Source: Nostoc carneum NIES-2107 (lineage in GTDB: Bacteria; Cyanobacteriota; Cyanobacteriia; Cyanobacteriales; Nostocaceae). From it: 64,000 bases of DNA. Numbering within the stretch: the first letter of the stretch is position 1; each line of letters begins with the position of its first letter. The translations under genes were made by a program, and so were the position numbers. Below, in pieces: positions 1 through 9,409 of the stretch. The stretch spans positions 4,657,014-4,721,013 of the forward strand of contig AP018180.1 in assembly GCA_002368155.1 (NCBI GenBank), read 5' to 3'. The notes under the pieces were generated by a model, which was given only the letters and a program-made list of their open reading frames with translations, was not told where the DNA came from and made no database searches.

Positions 1-161
1 GACTGTCAACAACCCTTGATTTCATATTTCACAAATCATTCGGGATTGCTATATAAAGTATAAATTGGTTTAGTTACATATTACTGAGATATAAAATTTA
101 TTTAAATGAAAAATCAGGATGTTTTTATTCTTGGTTTTATGTTCCCTAACTATATTGCTAT

Positions 162-1037
162 ATGTTGAATTTGCTTTTAGAACCGCTGCAGTTTGAGTTT
201 ATGCGAAATGCATTGTTTACAGCAATTATGCTGGGTGGATTGTGTGCAGTTGTTGGTAGTTATTTGATTGTGCAACGCATGGGTTTATTGGGAGATGTGA
301 TTGCTCATGCAGTTTTACCAGGATTAGCGATCGCCTTTTTTTTCGGGGTCGATATTTTCCTGGGTGCATTCATTTCTGGGACAATCAGCACCTTAATTAT
401 TGCCTGGATTCAATCTCAGTCACGGGTAAAAGTTGATGTAGCAATGGCGATGGTATTTTCTGGTTTTTTGGCATTAGGTATTATGCTAATTACTTTGCTT
501 AAAAGCAAACTAGATTTACATCACTTTCTCTTTGGCGATATTTTAGGTGTTACCGAATCTGATGTTTGGCGCACTCTAATTATTACAGTGATTGTTTTAT
601 TGAGTGTCAAGCTTTTTTATAAAGAGTTATTGTTTTACACCTTTGACTCTCTAGCGGCTCAAGCAATAGGCTTACCTGTAAATTTAATTCATATTGGTTT
701 AATTTCGGCTATTACTCTCACTATCATTGCTAGTATGCAAGCTGTAGGTGTGGTATTGGTAGTATCACTGTTAATCGGGCCAGCTATAACAGCTTATTTA
801 TTAGTCAAAGAATTACATCAAATGATGCTCTTAGGCGCAATTATTGGTGTGATTGGTAGTGTGACTGGAATGTATATTAGCTACTATTTAAATGTGCCAT
901 CAGGGGCAGCAATTGTTTTAGTTATTTCTGTACTATTTTTGTTAGCACTTTTATTCAGTCCCAGCCAAGGAATATTAACACGCCTGAAAATGGCTCATCG
1001 TTCCCCCAGAATTTTCCAGCGCAAAAGTGAGCATTAG
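162..1037 (+). CDS. Metal ABC transporter permease (ABC-3 family, Zn/Mn type)
   Basis: A 291-residue, very hydrophobic protein with about eight predicted membrane helices. It matches the ABC-3 family of permeases (ZnuB/MntB/SitD type) that form the inner-membrane channel for zinc or manganese uptake. Visible family features are the N-terminal run through VQRMGLLGDVIAHAVLPG (residues about 38-55) and the late QAVGVVLVVSLLIGPAITAYLL segment (about 193-214). The length is typical. Its ATPase and substrate-binding partners are not in the window and would be expected to the left of base 1. Zinc and manganese cannot be told apart from this sequence. The ATG start is the first in frame. Confidence 0.85.
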   Translation: MLNLLLEPLQFEFMRNALFTAIMLGGLCAVVGSYLIVQRMGLLGDVIAHAVLPGLAIAFFFGVDIFLGAFISGTISTLIIAWIQSQSRVKVDVAMAMVFSGFLALGIMLITLLKSKLDLHHFLFGDILGVTESDVWRTLIITVIVLLSVKLFYKELLFYTFDSLAAQAIGLPVNLIHIGLISAITLTIIASMQAVGVVLVVSLLIGPAITAYLLVKELHQMMLLGAIIGVIGSVTGMYISYYLNVPSGAAIVLVISVLFLLALLFSPSQGILTRLKMAHRSPRIFQRKSEH

Positions 1038-1430
1038 AACTTTTCCCAAAGTTTTTTTGACCGGGGGGAGGGTAAATGCTTTAAACCCTTCCCCAATCTA
1101 CACCTGTCAATAAGCTATTCTGCTTTTAAGTTGCACAATCCCTCATGAGGGCTGTTAACGCTTGACCGTTAACAGTTAACAGCCTTCTTGAGTAGTTATG
1201 CAATTTAGGCGCGTATTAGCTTATTTGTGTGTTTAACTACTATTTTTAGGCTGCATTATCTTTAAAAAATTGTTACATTTCTTATAGATAGACAAATCTT
1301 TGTTGACTAAAAAGGGGTGTAAGGGTATAGCGATATGGAATTTTGTTGATAGTTAACCGTCAACAGTCAACAAACACCTAGTTTCAGCATCCTTACTCCC
1401 CATATACCCTTATTTTTGACAGATTCCACC
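1038..1430. other. Intergenic region with inverted repeats, no gene seen
   Basis: About 390 bases without a credible ORF. A G-rich/C-rich inverted repeat at about 1062-1093 could form a hairpin after the permease gene but has no T run. Short repeats built on GTTAAC/GTTGAC words occur at 1149-1182 and 1346-1376, typical of cyanobacterial intergenic repeats. Any promoter for the oxygenase gene should lie just before 1431, but I cannot place it. Confidence 0.5.
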
Positions 1431-2867
1431 ATGTCTCAAAGTGTTTTACACTCAGAGGAAAATTCTCTCAACGTAATTTCTCAACCCGAAGTATCACAAA
1501 ACCTGACTGCTGGTGGACTCGATCCCAATCGTTTTGACTGGCAGGAAGTTTGGTATCCTGTCGCTTACATCGAAGATTTAGATAAATCTCAGCTAACTCG
1601 CTTTACTTTGCTAGAACGAGATTTAGTTTTGTGGTGGGATAATAATGAAAATACTTGGCGGGCTTTTGAAGACCAATGTCCGCACCGTTTAGCGCCACTA
1701 TCCGAAGGCAGAATTAATGAAGACGGCTGGATAGAATGTCCCTATCATGGCTGGGCTTTTTCGGGAACAGGTAAGTGTGAGGTGATTCCCCAGCAAAAAG
1801 CTGGGGGAAAGGCCGAAGTATCTCAACGTGCTTGTGCTACTTCATTACCTACTACAGTACGTCAAGGACTTTTGTTTGTTTATCCAGGGAAAGCTGAGAA
1901 TGCACAACAGACAAAGGTTCCGGTTGTCGATGTTTTAGAAGAAGATGCTGATGGCTGGGTATGTCTGAATACTTTTCGAGACATACCTTATGATGCCTTG
2001 ACGTTGATGGAAAACGTCCTTGACTCCAGCCATATCCCTTACACCCACCACCGCACTGTCGGTAACCGCGCTAATGTCTCGGCGGTGGAATTAGAGGTTG
2101 TAGAATCTGGGAAATGGGGATTTAAAGGTACTTGGGAAGAAGGGCCACGCAAAGGAACTTTGGGGCGACAAGATACTACTTTTATTGCGCCTGGATTAAT
2201 GTGGCATGATTTGACATCCAAGCAGTTTGGCAGGACAGTCACAGTAGTTTACGCAACTCCCATTCGTAAGGGAGAATGTCGGCTATTTGCCCGCTTTCCT
2301 TTTAAGTTCTCTTCCAAACTACCAGGGATATTCCTCAAGCTAACTCCCCGTTGGTACTCACACATTGGTCAAAATGGTGTGCTAGAAGATGACCAGATTT
2401 TCTTGCATTATCAAGAACGGTATCTAGAAAAACGCGGTGGTAGCGCTAACTTTAACAAGGCGTTCTATTTGCCAACCACAGCTGATAGTTTTGTCTCGCA
2501 GTTGCGTTCCTGGGTGAATCAATATAGTGCGGAATCTTTTCCGGGAGAGAGTTTAGCACCACCGCTACCCAAAGAAGTTTTACTCGATAGATACCATTCT
2601 CATACCAAACACTGCGCTAGTTGCAGCACCGCCTTGAAAAACTTACAACGGTTACGGCTGGGATTAGCGGTAGTCACAGCATTGATTTGGGGTTTATTGC
2701 CTTTAGTCATGTTGATTCAGGGTGAAGTTTCTGCGATGACTTTTGCTATCTCTAGCGTGGCTACTTTGCTTGGTGGCGGAATGTGGTTCGGTTTAGGGAA
2801 GTTTAAAAGAAGATTTTACGAAGGTAGGGAAGTCCCGCCGAGAAATTTACCGGAACGCAAGCGGTAG
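1431..2867 (+). CDS. Rieske oxygenase of the pheophorbide a oxygenase/TIC55/PTC52 type
   Basis: A Rieske non-haem iron oxygenase of about 478 residues. The [2Fe-2S] site is CPHR then CPYHGW (about residues 83-86 and 103-108). A mononuclear-iron motif follows (ENVLDSSHIPYTHH, about 194-207). Near the C-terminus come a CASC pair and a hydrophobic stretch that looks like two membrane helices. The late CxxC pair plus a membrane anchor is characteristic of the PAO/TIC55/PTC52 branch, which acts on chlorophyll-type substrates in plants, so a tetrapyrrole substrate is likely but inferred. An in-frame TTG lies five codons upstream at 1416. I prefer the ATG at 1431, though neither has a clear ribosome site. 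Confidence 0.8.
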   Translation: MSQSVLHSEENSLNVISQPEVSQNLTAGGLDPNRFDWQEVWYPVAYIEDLDKSQLTRFTLLERDLVLWWDNNENTWRAFEDQCPHRLAPLSEGRINEDGWIECPYHGWAFSGTGKCEVIPQQKAGGKAEVSQRACATSLPTTVRQGLLFVYPGKAENAQQTKVPVVDVLEEDADGWVCLNTFRDIPYDALTLMENVLDSSHIPYTHHRTVGNRANVSAVELEVVESGKWGFKGTWEEGPRKGTLGRQDTTFIAPGLMWHDLTSKQFGRTVTVVYATPIRKGECRLFARFPFKFSSKLPGIFLKLTPRWYSHIGQNGVLEDDQIFLHYQERYLEKRGGSANFNKAFYLPTTADSFVSQLRSWVNQYSAESFPGESLAPPLPKEVLLDRYHSHTKHCASCSTALKNLQRLRLGLAVVTALIWGLLPLVMLIQGEVSAMTFAISSVATLLGGGMWFGLGKFKRRFYEGREVPPRNLPERKR

Positions 2868-2880
2868 AAATAATAGTTTG

Positions 2881-2945
2881 GGTGAAAAGTTAAAGGGTAA
2901 GGGTGAAAGGTTTTTATCTGCCTTTTCCCTTTACCTTTTTCACTT
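2881..2945. terminator. Long imperfect hairpin after the oxygenase gene
   Basis: A purine-rich arm (GTGAAAAGTTAAAGGGTAAG and onward) is followed by its pyrimidine-rich near-complement, ending in CCTTTTTCAC. It lies 14 bases past the stop codon and could fold into a long hairpin in either transcript. A related repeat occurs at about 29495-29570, so it may be an interspersed repeat that also works as a terminator. Confidence 0.4.
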
Positions 2946-2988
2946 AAATATTTAGTAATCGGTATTTGAATATTCTTATGACTAGTAT

Positions 2989-4437
2989 CCCTCTTCTGTC
3001 ACTTTCCGGAATAACCAATTAGTAAAGAAGCTAAATCATCCAGAAGCATAACAGGGTTTAAATTGATTCATTGCAGCAATTAAATGATTGAATCCCAGTA
3101 ACAAATGTGAATTAGGGAAAATACTTAACCAGGGATAAATTAACCAAAATAATAAAAGTGGTTGGATAATGAGACGCAGATTATTTAAAGTATTCTTCCA
3201 TCCAGATTCATGGTTCCATTGCGGATGCTTGGAAAAATCCACCTCACTATTTTCTTGTACCTCAGTCTCAAGTTTACGAGATTGATTTAAGCTTAAGAAG
3301 ACTGGAGAATTTAAACTAATCAATGTGTAAACACAAAAAATAATCTCCCACCACCTCTCAATATGTTGGAAATTAGTAAAACGGTAATCTGTCCAACCTA
3401 GTTCCTGTTTACACTGTCGAAACCCATATTCAACCCAGGTTCTTAATCCATATAAGTCACCTAAGATTTTCTTGAGATTACCTTGCAGATTCGTCATCAC
3501 AAAGGAGGTAGAATTTTCGGGCATGGTTTCTGGGTCAGTAGTTATTTCCCAGTAAGTTATGGCTCTTTTTTTCCCATAAATTATTTCCCTAATATATCTT
3601 GTTTCTGATTTTTGATTACTAAATGTTCTCTCAAATTTACACCACTTATTTGCCCTAACGCTTTGTCCTGCTGGCAACCAGACTCCATGATTACTTCTAA
3701 TTGATACTACATAACCTAATTTATATTCAGCTACTTTTCTAATAAATTCACTACTTTCACCATACAAACTATCAGCTAGTACTAATTCAATATTGAACCC
3801 TGCCTCCATTAATTCTGTAATTATCTCTGATGCTAACTCTATTTTAGTTTTATATTTATCTGACTCTTTTAATGTTCCTTTTGGTTTAAATATTTTGACG
3901 ATTAATGGAAAAGTTATATTAGCATAAACTCCATAAGCATTGACTGAAACTATTCCATTATCTACTTTACCCACGCTTCCTAAATATTGTCTAGCTACAT
4001 AATCAGTCTTTTTACCTTTTTTCCTATCTCCTGTTTCATCTATTACTAATGTAATTGCCCGACCATCTAATTGTTTCTTTAACTTATTTAATCTTCGTTC
4101 TTTTAATTTCTTGACTGACCAATTTGAATTGGCTAAGAAATGGTGTAATGATTGGGCCGAATTTATGCTCACTACCTTTGCTATCTCTGGTAACGATTTT
4201 CGTTTTATAGTTGATGTTATCCCCATGTGTAAATATTTGAAGCACTCATAATTCCTGACTTCTTTAAATACGTCTTTATACTCTGCACAATATTCATCTA
4301 TGAGCGTAACTGTTGGGTGAGCATCTCGACGTAAATGTTTGAGGATTTGTAATTCTACATCCATTGCCCTACTTACCTTTCAGGGTTTTTTCTGTTCATC
4401 CTTTTATTTAGAATACCCGGAAAGTGACAGAAGAGGG
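2989..4437 (-). mobile_element. IS701-family insertion sequence, apparently intact
   Basis: A 1,449-bp element bounded by a perfect 21-bp terminal inverted repeat beginning CCCTCTTCTGTCACTTTCC (2989-3009 and the complement at 4417-4437). It holds one transposase gene on the minus strand. TAT is present directly outside both ends (2986-2988 and 4438-4440), possibly a short target duplication. The right end abuts the TATA that flanks the neighbouring IS630-like element, so one IS landed at the edge of the other. Confidence 0.85.
3036..4364 (-). CDS. IS701-family DDE transposase
   Basis: A 442-residue transposase filling the IS. The likely acidic catalytic residues are in VIDETGDRKKGK (about residues 106-117), LADSLYGES (about 196-204) and the late WVEYGFRQCKQELGW segment (about 311-325). 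This D-D-E pattern and spacing fit the IS701 branch of DDE transposases. The frame is unbroken and the terminal repeats are perfect, so it may still be active. IS701 itself was first described in Calothrix (from memory). Confidence 0.88.
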   Translation of the reverse strand: MDVELQILKHLRRDAHPTVTLIDEYCAEYKDVFKEVRNYECFKYLHMGITSTIKRKSLPEIAKVVSINSAQSLHHFLANSNWSVKKLKERRLNKLKKQLDGRAITLVIDETGDRKKGKKTDYVARQYLGSVGKVDNGIVSVNAYGVYANITFPLIVKIFKPKGTLKESDKYKTKIELASEIITELMEAGFNIELVLADSLYGESSEFIRKVAEYKLGYVVSIRSNHGVWLPAGQSVRANKWCKFERTFSNQKSETRYIREIIYGKKRAITYWEITTDPETMPENSTSFVMTNLQGNLKKILGDLYGLRTWVEYGFRQCKQELGWTDYRFTNFQHIERWWEIIFCVYTLISLNSPVFLSLNQSRKLETEVQENSEVDFSKHPQWNHESGWKNTLNNLRLIIQPLLLFWLIYPWLSIFPNSHLLLGFNHLIAAMNQFKPCYASG

Positions 4438-4448
4438 TATAGCGTTTC

Positions 4449-5051
4449 TCAGTCTGGTGAAGTACAGTAGCAACAATGGGTAAACCAATTATAAATATCA
4501 TTCAATGAAACTTGATTAAAAGCAGTTTCAATCGCTTTTGCTAAATCTGGATAACTTCTAGCTCCAATAGAACGGAGTAGATTTTTAACTTTTGACCAAC
4601 AATTTTCTATTGGCGAAAAATCAGGAGAATATGGTGGTAAATAAATCAATTTTGCTCCGGCGGACTCGATTAGTTTTTCAACCTCTTTGCCTTTATGAAT
4701 TGAGCAATTGTCCATGACTACGTAGGCACCCTCCCACAGTTTTGGAACTAATTTTTGAGAAATATAAGCTTCAAATGTCAGCCCGTCAGTTGCACCTAAA
4801 ATGCTATATTGACTAATCAAACCACAAAGACCAATTGCACCAATTATAGAGACATTTTTACTACGCTTCTGAGGTCGTGAGCCATGCGCTCTTTTACCCT
4901 TTTTGGCACGGGCTGAATGTCTTATTAAAGATAGATTAGCTCCTGCTTCGTCAAGAAATATAAGGTTTTCAGTGGGTATACCATTAATTTTAAGCCAAAA
5001 TTCTACTCTTAATGATTGAACTCTTTCAGTCTCTTTTTCGTCAGCGTGCAA
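4449..5051 (-). CDS. IS630 transposase, downstream frame (DDE catalytic part)
   Basis: A 200-residue frame carrying the catalytic domain of an IS630/Tc1-like transposase: FLDEAGANLS (about residues 32-41), VMDNCSIHKG (about 111-120) and SPIENCWSKVK (about 145-155) supply the D, D and E. The start shown is the first ATG. The functional product is probably a fusion: a -1 shift on the A9 run at 5054-5062 carries the upstream frame into this one just before this ATG. The upstream partner is at 5009-5404. Confidence 0.8.
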   Translation of the reverse strand: MHADEKETERVQSLRVEFWLKINGIPTENLIFLDEAGANLSLIRHSARAKKGKRAHGSRPQKRSKNVSIIGAIGLCGLISQYSILGATDGLTFEAYISQKLVPKLWEGAYVVMDNCSIHKGKEVEKLIESAGAKLIYLPPYSPDFSPIENCWSKVKNLLRSIGARSYPDLAKAIETAFNQVSLNDIYNWFTHCCYCTSPD

Positions 5052-5404
5052 TGTTTTTTTTTGACGCTGATTTCCATTTTTTTGAGCATTCGGTCTACTG
5101 TAGCGATACTAATCGTTATCCCTATTTTATCAAAGAGGCTCTCACGAATTTCTTCCAAAGTGGCATCGTTCTTGGCTTCTACTATTTCAAAAAGAACATC
5201 CAATTGTTCCTCATTTAACTTTGGTGGAGTTTGCTTAGTTCTGGTTTTTGGAGCAATATTGTTTGTTTCTCTATATTGTTTTAGTAGTTTCTCAATAAAA
5301 CTTAAACTGACACAAAATCTTTTGGCTAAATCACGTTGTGATATTTCACCTATCTTATAGGTATCAAATATTTTTTGGCGAAAGTCTAGGGAATATGGTT
5401 TCAT
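5009..5404 (-). CDS. IS630 transposase, upstream frame (DNA-binding part)
   Basis: A 131-residue frame with a helix-turn-helix region (ISQRDLAKRFCVSLSFIEKLLK, about residues 19-40) and a second HTH-like segment before the junction. It is the N-terminal half of an IS630-type transposase. On the coding strand, nine consecutive A (complement of 5054-5062) follow ATCAGCGTC. Slipping back one base, or adding one A, reads straight into the catalytic frame at 4449-5051. Unshifted, the frame ends after about 20 more residues. Confidence 0.78.
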   Translation of the reverse strand: MKPYSLDFRQKIFDTYKIGEISQRDLAKRFCVSLSFIEKLLKQYRETNNIAPKTRTKQTPPKLNEEQLDVLFEIVEAKNDATLEEIRESLFDKIGITISIATVDRMLKKMEISVKKKHCTLTKKRLKEFNH

Positions 5405-5555
5405 TTTTATACTTGAGGAGATGCTCAGATTTAATCTTACAGTCTAAGTTATAAGCGTACTCCACTAGCCTGAGAAACGCTATAATTTCCCAGCATCAGA
5501 AGATTTGAATAGTGGTTTTGCAAGGCTTCAGGCTATTCAATGGGATAGGCTGGGC

Positions 5556-5741
5556 ATGGGAGAGAAAGACGAAACGCTAACAGAACTAATGGTAGAATTT
5601 CTGTCACGAGTTAGAGAATGGGCAAAAATTTTGCAAAGTGAGCAAAGGCATATTTTTCAAAATCTTGCTATCCAAATTCGCCCTGATATCGAAATCCCAT
5701 GTTTCATAGTGCAATGGTTGGAAGAGTACCAAATCAAATAA
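5556..5741 (+). CDS. Small unrecognised ORF, possibly cut by the IS insertion
   Basis: About 61 residues from ATG 5556, or 78 from TTG 5505; the frame stays open back into the IS630 end at 5480. The product is charged and helical-looking (MGEKDETLTELMVEFLSRVR and onward) with no family I recognise. It may be the 3' remnant of a gene whose start was lost when the IS elements arrived, or a genuine short gene. No upstream half was found left of the IS pair. Confidence 0.35.
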   Translation: MGEKDETLTELMVEFLSRVREWAKILQSEQRHIFQNLAIQIRPDIEIPCFIVQWLEEYQIK

Positions 5742-5756
5742 TGTTGGGCACATATC

Positions 5757-5806
5757 AATATATTTTAGAGGGCAAGGCAGTGCCTTGCCCCTACCTATTT
5801 GTATAC
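5757..5806. repeat. Interspersed palindromic repeat (copy at 48882-48935)
   Basis: Contains AGGGCAAGGCAGTGCCTTGCCC, an inverted repeat around GGGCAAGG/CCTTGCCC, preceded by ACATATCAATATATTTTAGA. Nearly the same words appear in reverse orientation at 48882-48935, so this is a dispersed intergenic element. Confidence 0.55.
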
Positions 5807-5882
5807 AAAAATGTCAATTTTTTTATATTAAATTTGTGATTAAGAATGAATTAGAACAGCTTAAAAAATAATGCAAGCTGTT

Positions 5883-8003
5883 CTAAACAACTTGAAAATT
5901 AAAGCTGAGAGTTGCCCAATTGTTTACATCTAATACATAAGAGTCAGCAGCAGTAGCGTTAATTTCTGTTTTCATAGGACTAGCATTATGTAAATCTTGT
6001 AGTAAGGCTTGGGCAACTTCTAAGGGATTTAATAATGGGCCGATGGGTTGTTGATCTGTTGTCTGATTTTTAGCGGTTTCCAAAGTAGTTAGGGTTTCAT
6101 TGAAGGGACTGGTACTAAAAATTAGTTGATGTTCGCATTCATAAGCTGGGCCGGGAATTACCCATTCAGCCGCCGCAGCGCTTTGTGGTAAGGTGAATGT
6201 TTCACCTGGAGCTATAACTAATTGTTTCACCAAGGGTTTTAAAGGGGAACTGTTGGGTTCTGAGGAAGTTTGCCAGGGATAAAATGCGATCGCACTTCTG
6301 TTATTCTTTAATCCCAGTAAGATTAAATATACGGCGCGATCGCCTAAATTTTGTAAGCGATATTGCAATTTACTACCAATGGGTACAATCCTAGTGCTGG
6401 GTGATTTGTTGGTGGTAGTTTCATTACCTAGAGTCCGCATGGTTTCTCGTTGCATAACTACACGGGGCGCTAAAGTATTAATAATCTCCAGGCTGGCTTT
6501 GATGGCTAACCGGGAAGAACCCTCATTTTCCGTAAGTCGCCATAATTTAGCAGCTAACAAGGTGGGGAATTTCGGTGCTACCCTTTGCACTGCGATTTTT
6601 ACCGCTTCTCCGGGTTCGCCAGCAATGTTAGGTAGAGCTTCGCCACTAAGAGAAAATAAACTGTAGCGTGTAGGTGTTGGCGACAGTTTGCCAAATAGAT
6701 AATCTGCTGGTTGTTCTCCCGCCACGACAGCCGAGACATGGGCAATGGAAGCAAAGGCGCTAGTAGCATCTACGCGTTCAATTCTTTCTAGTGCTGTATC
6801 TAAAGCTACAATTAAACCGATATTGCGGGGTAAAACGCGCACAGTTTCTTGTACCAGTTGCCCTACTTGTAAAGGATTAGTAGGATTAGCAGTCGAGAGT
6901 TGTGCTTTGGCTGTTAACCCAGCACGCGATCGCAATATTAGCAGTTCTCCGGTAACTAAGCTAAATCGGGAGTTAATACTGTAGTTTTCCAATACTTGGG
7001 GTGGTAATCCCGCTAACCATAGACTCACGGTTTTGCCATCTTCTTCTATGGCCGTAATTGCACCTTCACCCCCAACTAAGATATCAGGAGCAAAATTATC
7101 CGCAATTAAAGCCGCTTGGGGATTTTTCTTACTACTCACTAAAGCTGGCTGTTGCTTGCTACCCAGCTTACGCATTGCAGTTTCTACTTGGGAGAGGCTG
7201 ACTTGAATTGTCTTAGTCGGTGTCACTTCCCATAAATATTGCGTTAAGGCGTAGGTAAATAACCCCGCGCTAAAACCTGATAGCAAAACTTCCCGCGCTG
7301 CTTGCTGGGAATCTCCTGTGGCGGACAATAGCAACGGTGGGGTAACTTCTCCCTTAATGAGAGAATTTTGCGTTTTTAGTTGTTTAAGAAATTCCAGTTC
7401 TGCAGTTGCTAGCTGACTATCTACTTCGGGACGGGAACGCACTCTTAAGCCTGGTAACCCAGCACTATTTGGCCCATAGTAGCTAGTATCTAATACTGCA
7501 GTGACCCGATCTGTAGAAAGCGATCGCAACAATAATAATAAAGTTTCTTCAAATAAATAATTGCTATTTTGACTATTTTGTGTATTAACTGCGATGAGAG
7601 CATTTTGCACCTGATCGGCTTCTAGCTTGATGCGAGTACCATAGCCGCTAAAGTGAAATACCACAACATCACCTGTTCTCGCTTGCTTACCCAGATGTTC
7701 TAAAAAAGCCGCTTCAATGAATTCTCGGTTAGCTTGTTCCTCTGTTAACGTGAGGATATTGGCTGCAGGGAAGCCAAAGCGATGCATCAGCAGTTCTTTT
7801 TGCAGTTCAACATCAGTTAAACACCCACTCAGAGCAGGATTTTGGGAGTATTGATTAATGCCAACTAACAACGCCAACTTACGCACACTAGGTTGCGCTA
7901 ACGCTTGGTAATAGCGATTTCCCCAGTTCAACCACTCAGCTTCAGTTATACCCAAAACTGCGAGAGTTGAACCAATCCGTTGTAAAAAAGTCCGACGCTT
8001 CAT
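5883..8003 (-). CDS. Tat-exported caspase-fold protein, Tyr-Ser (inactive-type) orthocaspase
   Basis: A 706-residue peptidase C14-like protein. The N-terminus (KRRTFLQ followed by a hydrophobic stretch) looks like a twin-arginine export signal. The caspase-fold domain spans about residues 40-300 (LALLVGINQY strand). Where active family members have SGHG with catalytic His, this protein has FHFSGYG (Tyr about 121). Where they have D-x-C-H-S-G with catalytic Cys, it has LDTSYYG (Ser about 174). Both dyad residues are therefore replaced, the known YS pseudo-variant of cyanobacterial orthocaspases. About 400 residues of unassigned sequence follow and may be a binding or surface domain. It is probably non-proteolytic. 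Confidence 0.85.
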   Translation of the reverse strand: MKRRTFLQRIGSTLAVLGITEAEWLNWGNRYYQALAQPSVRKLALLVGINQYSQNPALSGCLTDVELQKELLMHRFGFPAANILTLTEEQANREFIEAAFLEHLGKQARTGDVVVFHFSGYGTRIKLEADQVQNALIAVNTQNSQNSNYLFEETLLLLLRSLSTDRVTAVLDTSYYGPNSAGLPGLRVRSRPEVDSQLATAELEFLKQLKTQNSLIKGEVTPPLLLSATGDSQQAAREVLLSGFSAGLFTYALTQYLWEVTPTKTIQVSLSQVETAMRKLGSKQQPALVSSKKNPQAALIADNFAPDILVGGEGAITAIEEDGKTVSLWLAGLPPQVLENYSINSRFSLVTGELLILRSRAGLTAKAQLSTANPTNPLQVGQLVQETVRVLPRNIGLIVALDTALERIERVDATSAFASIAHVSAVVAGEQPADYLFGKLSPTPTRYSLFSLSGEALPNIAGEPGEAVKIAVQRVAPKFPTLLAAKLWRLTENEGSSRLAIKASLEIINTLAPRVVMQRETMRTLGNETTTNKSPSTRIVPIGSKLQYRLQNLGDRAVYLILLGLKNNRSAIAFYPWQTSSEPNSSPLKPLVKQLVIAPGETFTLPQSAAAAEWVIPGPAYECEHQLIFSTSPFNETLTTLETAKNQTTDQQPIGPLLNPLEVAQALLQDLHNASPMKTEINATAADSYVLDVNNWATLSFNFQVV

Positions 8004-8096
8004 AAATTCGCTATCAGCCCTCAGCCCATCAGCATAACAGCTTAAAGGGCTAAAGCCTGTAGTGTAAAGTTAAACTCGATACTGTTTGGGAATAGC

Positions 8097-8230
8097 AAGG
8101 GGCATGGGGCATGGGGCATAGGGCATTGGTAATGGGTAATGGGTAATTGGTAATTGGGAATCTTCCTCATCTCCCTAATCCCCAGTCCCCAGTCCCCAAT
8201 CCCCAGTCCCCAATCCCCAGTCCCCAATCC
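8097..8230. repeat. Short tandem heptamer repeats (STRR) between two genes
   Basis: Heptamers of the GGGGCAT type (8099-8128), then GGTAATG/GGTAATT words, then eight or more CCCCAGT/CCCCAAT units (8177-8229). They reach the last base before the sat stop codon. This matches the short tandemly repeated repetitive sequences known in heterocystous cyanobacteria. Small ORFs across it are artefacts of the repeat. Confidence 0.85.
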
Positions 8231-9409
8231 CTACGCTAACACCTGCACCTTCATTGCTCTTGCTAACTCCGCTGCTACTTCGGGACGAGAAAATTCTGGG
8301 GGAGGTAGTTCACCACGACGCAGCATTTCTCTAACTTTAGTTCCCGACAGGTGAACGCGTTCTTCTGGCTTGCTGGGACTAGTTTTGGTTGTGGCCATTT
8401 GTTTGGTACGGGTACAGTAAAACGCGTGTTCAAACTTCATTGGTACAATACCCAATTCGCCTGGCTCAAATTCATCAAAGATGTATTGAGCATCGTAGGT
8501 TCCATAGTAATCACCAACGCCTGCATGATCGCGTCCCACAATAAAGTGAGTACAACCGTAGTTCTTGCGGACTAAAGCATGGAAAATGGCTTCTCTAGGG
8601 CCAGCGTAACGCATAGCGGCTGGGTTAATTGCCAAAATCACCCGATCTACAGGATAGTAATGTTCCAGCAAAATTTCATAGCAGCGCATCCGCACATCAG
8701 CCGCGATGTCATCTTCTTTTGTTGCCCCTACTAATGGGTGCAAAAATAGACCATCTACGGTTTCTAGCGCACACTTTTGAATATATTCATGGGCGCGGTG
8801 GATAGGGTTGCGAGTTTGAAAGCCAACGATAGTTTTCCAGCCTTTAGTTTTGAACATTTGCCGAGATGCGGCAGGATCGATTTGGTAGGCGGGAAACTGG
8901 GGATGGGGGTTGCGTTGTAATAGCCAGACATCACCAGCCAGATTTACAGACCCTTGGTTATAGACTACTTGCACACCTGGATGTTTAGCATCATCAGTGC
9001 GATAGACATTAATAGCTTCGCGGTTTTTGTCGTAGGTATACTTTTGGGATAGCTGTAAAACCCCGATATACTCGCCATTGGGGTTATCCAGACGAATTAA
9101 GCCACCTTCCTTGAGCGGGGAAGCTACTTCTTCGGTTACCGACAGTGTAATAGGAATTGACCAAACAACACCATTAGCTAGGCGCATTTCCGTAACCACG
9201 CGATCGTAGTCTTCTTGGTTCATAAAACCTGTGAGTGGACTAAAACCGCCGATCGCAATCATCTCTAAATCAGAAACGGCTCGCTCGTCAAGTTGCACTC
9301 TTGGCAAAAACTCAGCCTTTGAGAGAAACTCTTCTCTTTGTTCTGGCGTAGCGATGCGATTAACCAACTGTCCACCGTGCGGGGCTATGGCTTCTGGATG
9401 GTGACTCAA
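8231..9409 (-). CDS. sat: Sulfate adenylyltransferase (ATP sulfurylase)
   Basis: A 392-residue protein that forms adenylylsulfate from ATP and sulfate, the first step of sulfate assimilation. It has the family signatures [11 protein letters not shown] (about residues 199-209) and GRDHAG (about 293-298), plus the N-terminal PUA-like part. The length fits the single-domain bacterial form. It is transcribed alone; the next gene downstream on this strand is the caspase-like gene, across a repeat-filled spacer. The start is the only ATG that keeps the conserved N-terminus. Confidence 0.95.
   Translation of the reverse strand: MSHHPEAIAPHGGQLVNRIATPEQREEFLSKAEFLPRVQLDERAVSDLEMIAIGGFSPLTGFMNQEDYDRVVTEMRLANGVVWSIPITLSVTEEVASPLKEGGLIRLDNPNGEYIGVLQLSQKYTYDKNREAINVYRTDDAKHPGVQVVYNQGSVNLAGDVWLLQRNPHPQFPAYQIDPAASRQMFKTKGWKTIVGFQTRNPIHRAHEYIQKCALETVDGLFLHPLVGATKEDDIAADVRMRCYEILLEHYYPVDRVILAINPAAMRYAGPREAIFHALVRKNYGCTHFIVGRDHAGVGDYYGTYDAQYIFDEFEPGELGIVPMKFEHAFYCTRTKQMATTKTSPSKPEERVHLSGTKVREMLRRGELPPPEFSRPEVAAELARAMKVQVLA

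Larger units (their letters stand above)
4442..5480 (-). mobile_element. IS630-family insertion sequence with a frameshifted transposase
   Basis: A 1,039-bp element. Its ends form imperfect inverted repeats starting GCGTTTCTCAG (4442 inward, and 5480 inward on the other strand; about 21 of the first 24 bases match). TATA lies outside both ends, as expected for an IS630-type element that duplicates a TA target. It carries two overlapping minus-strand frames joined by a run of nine A. Confidence 0.85.
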
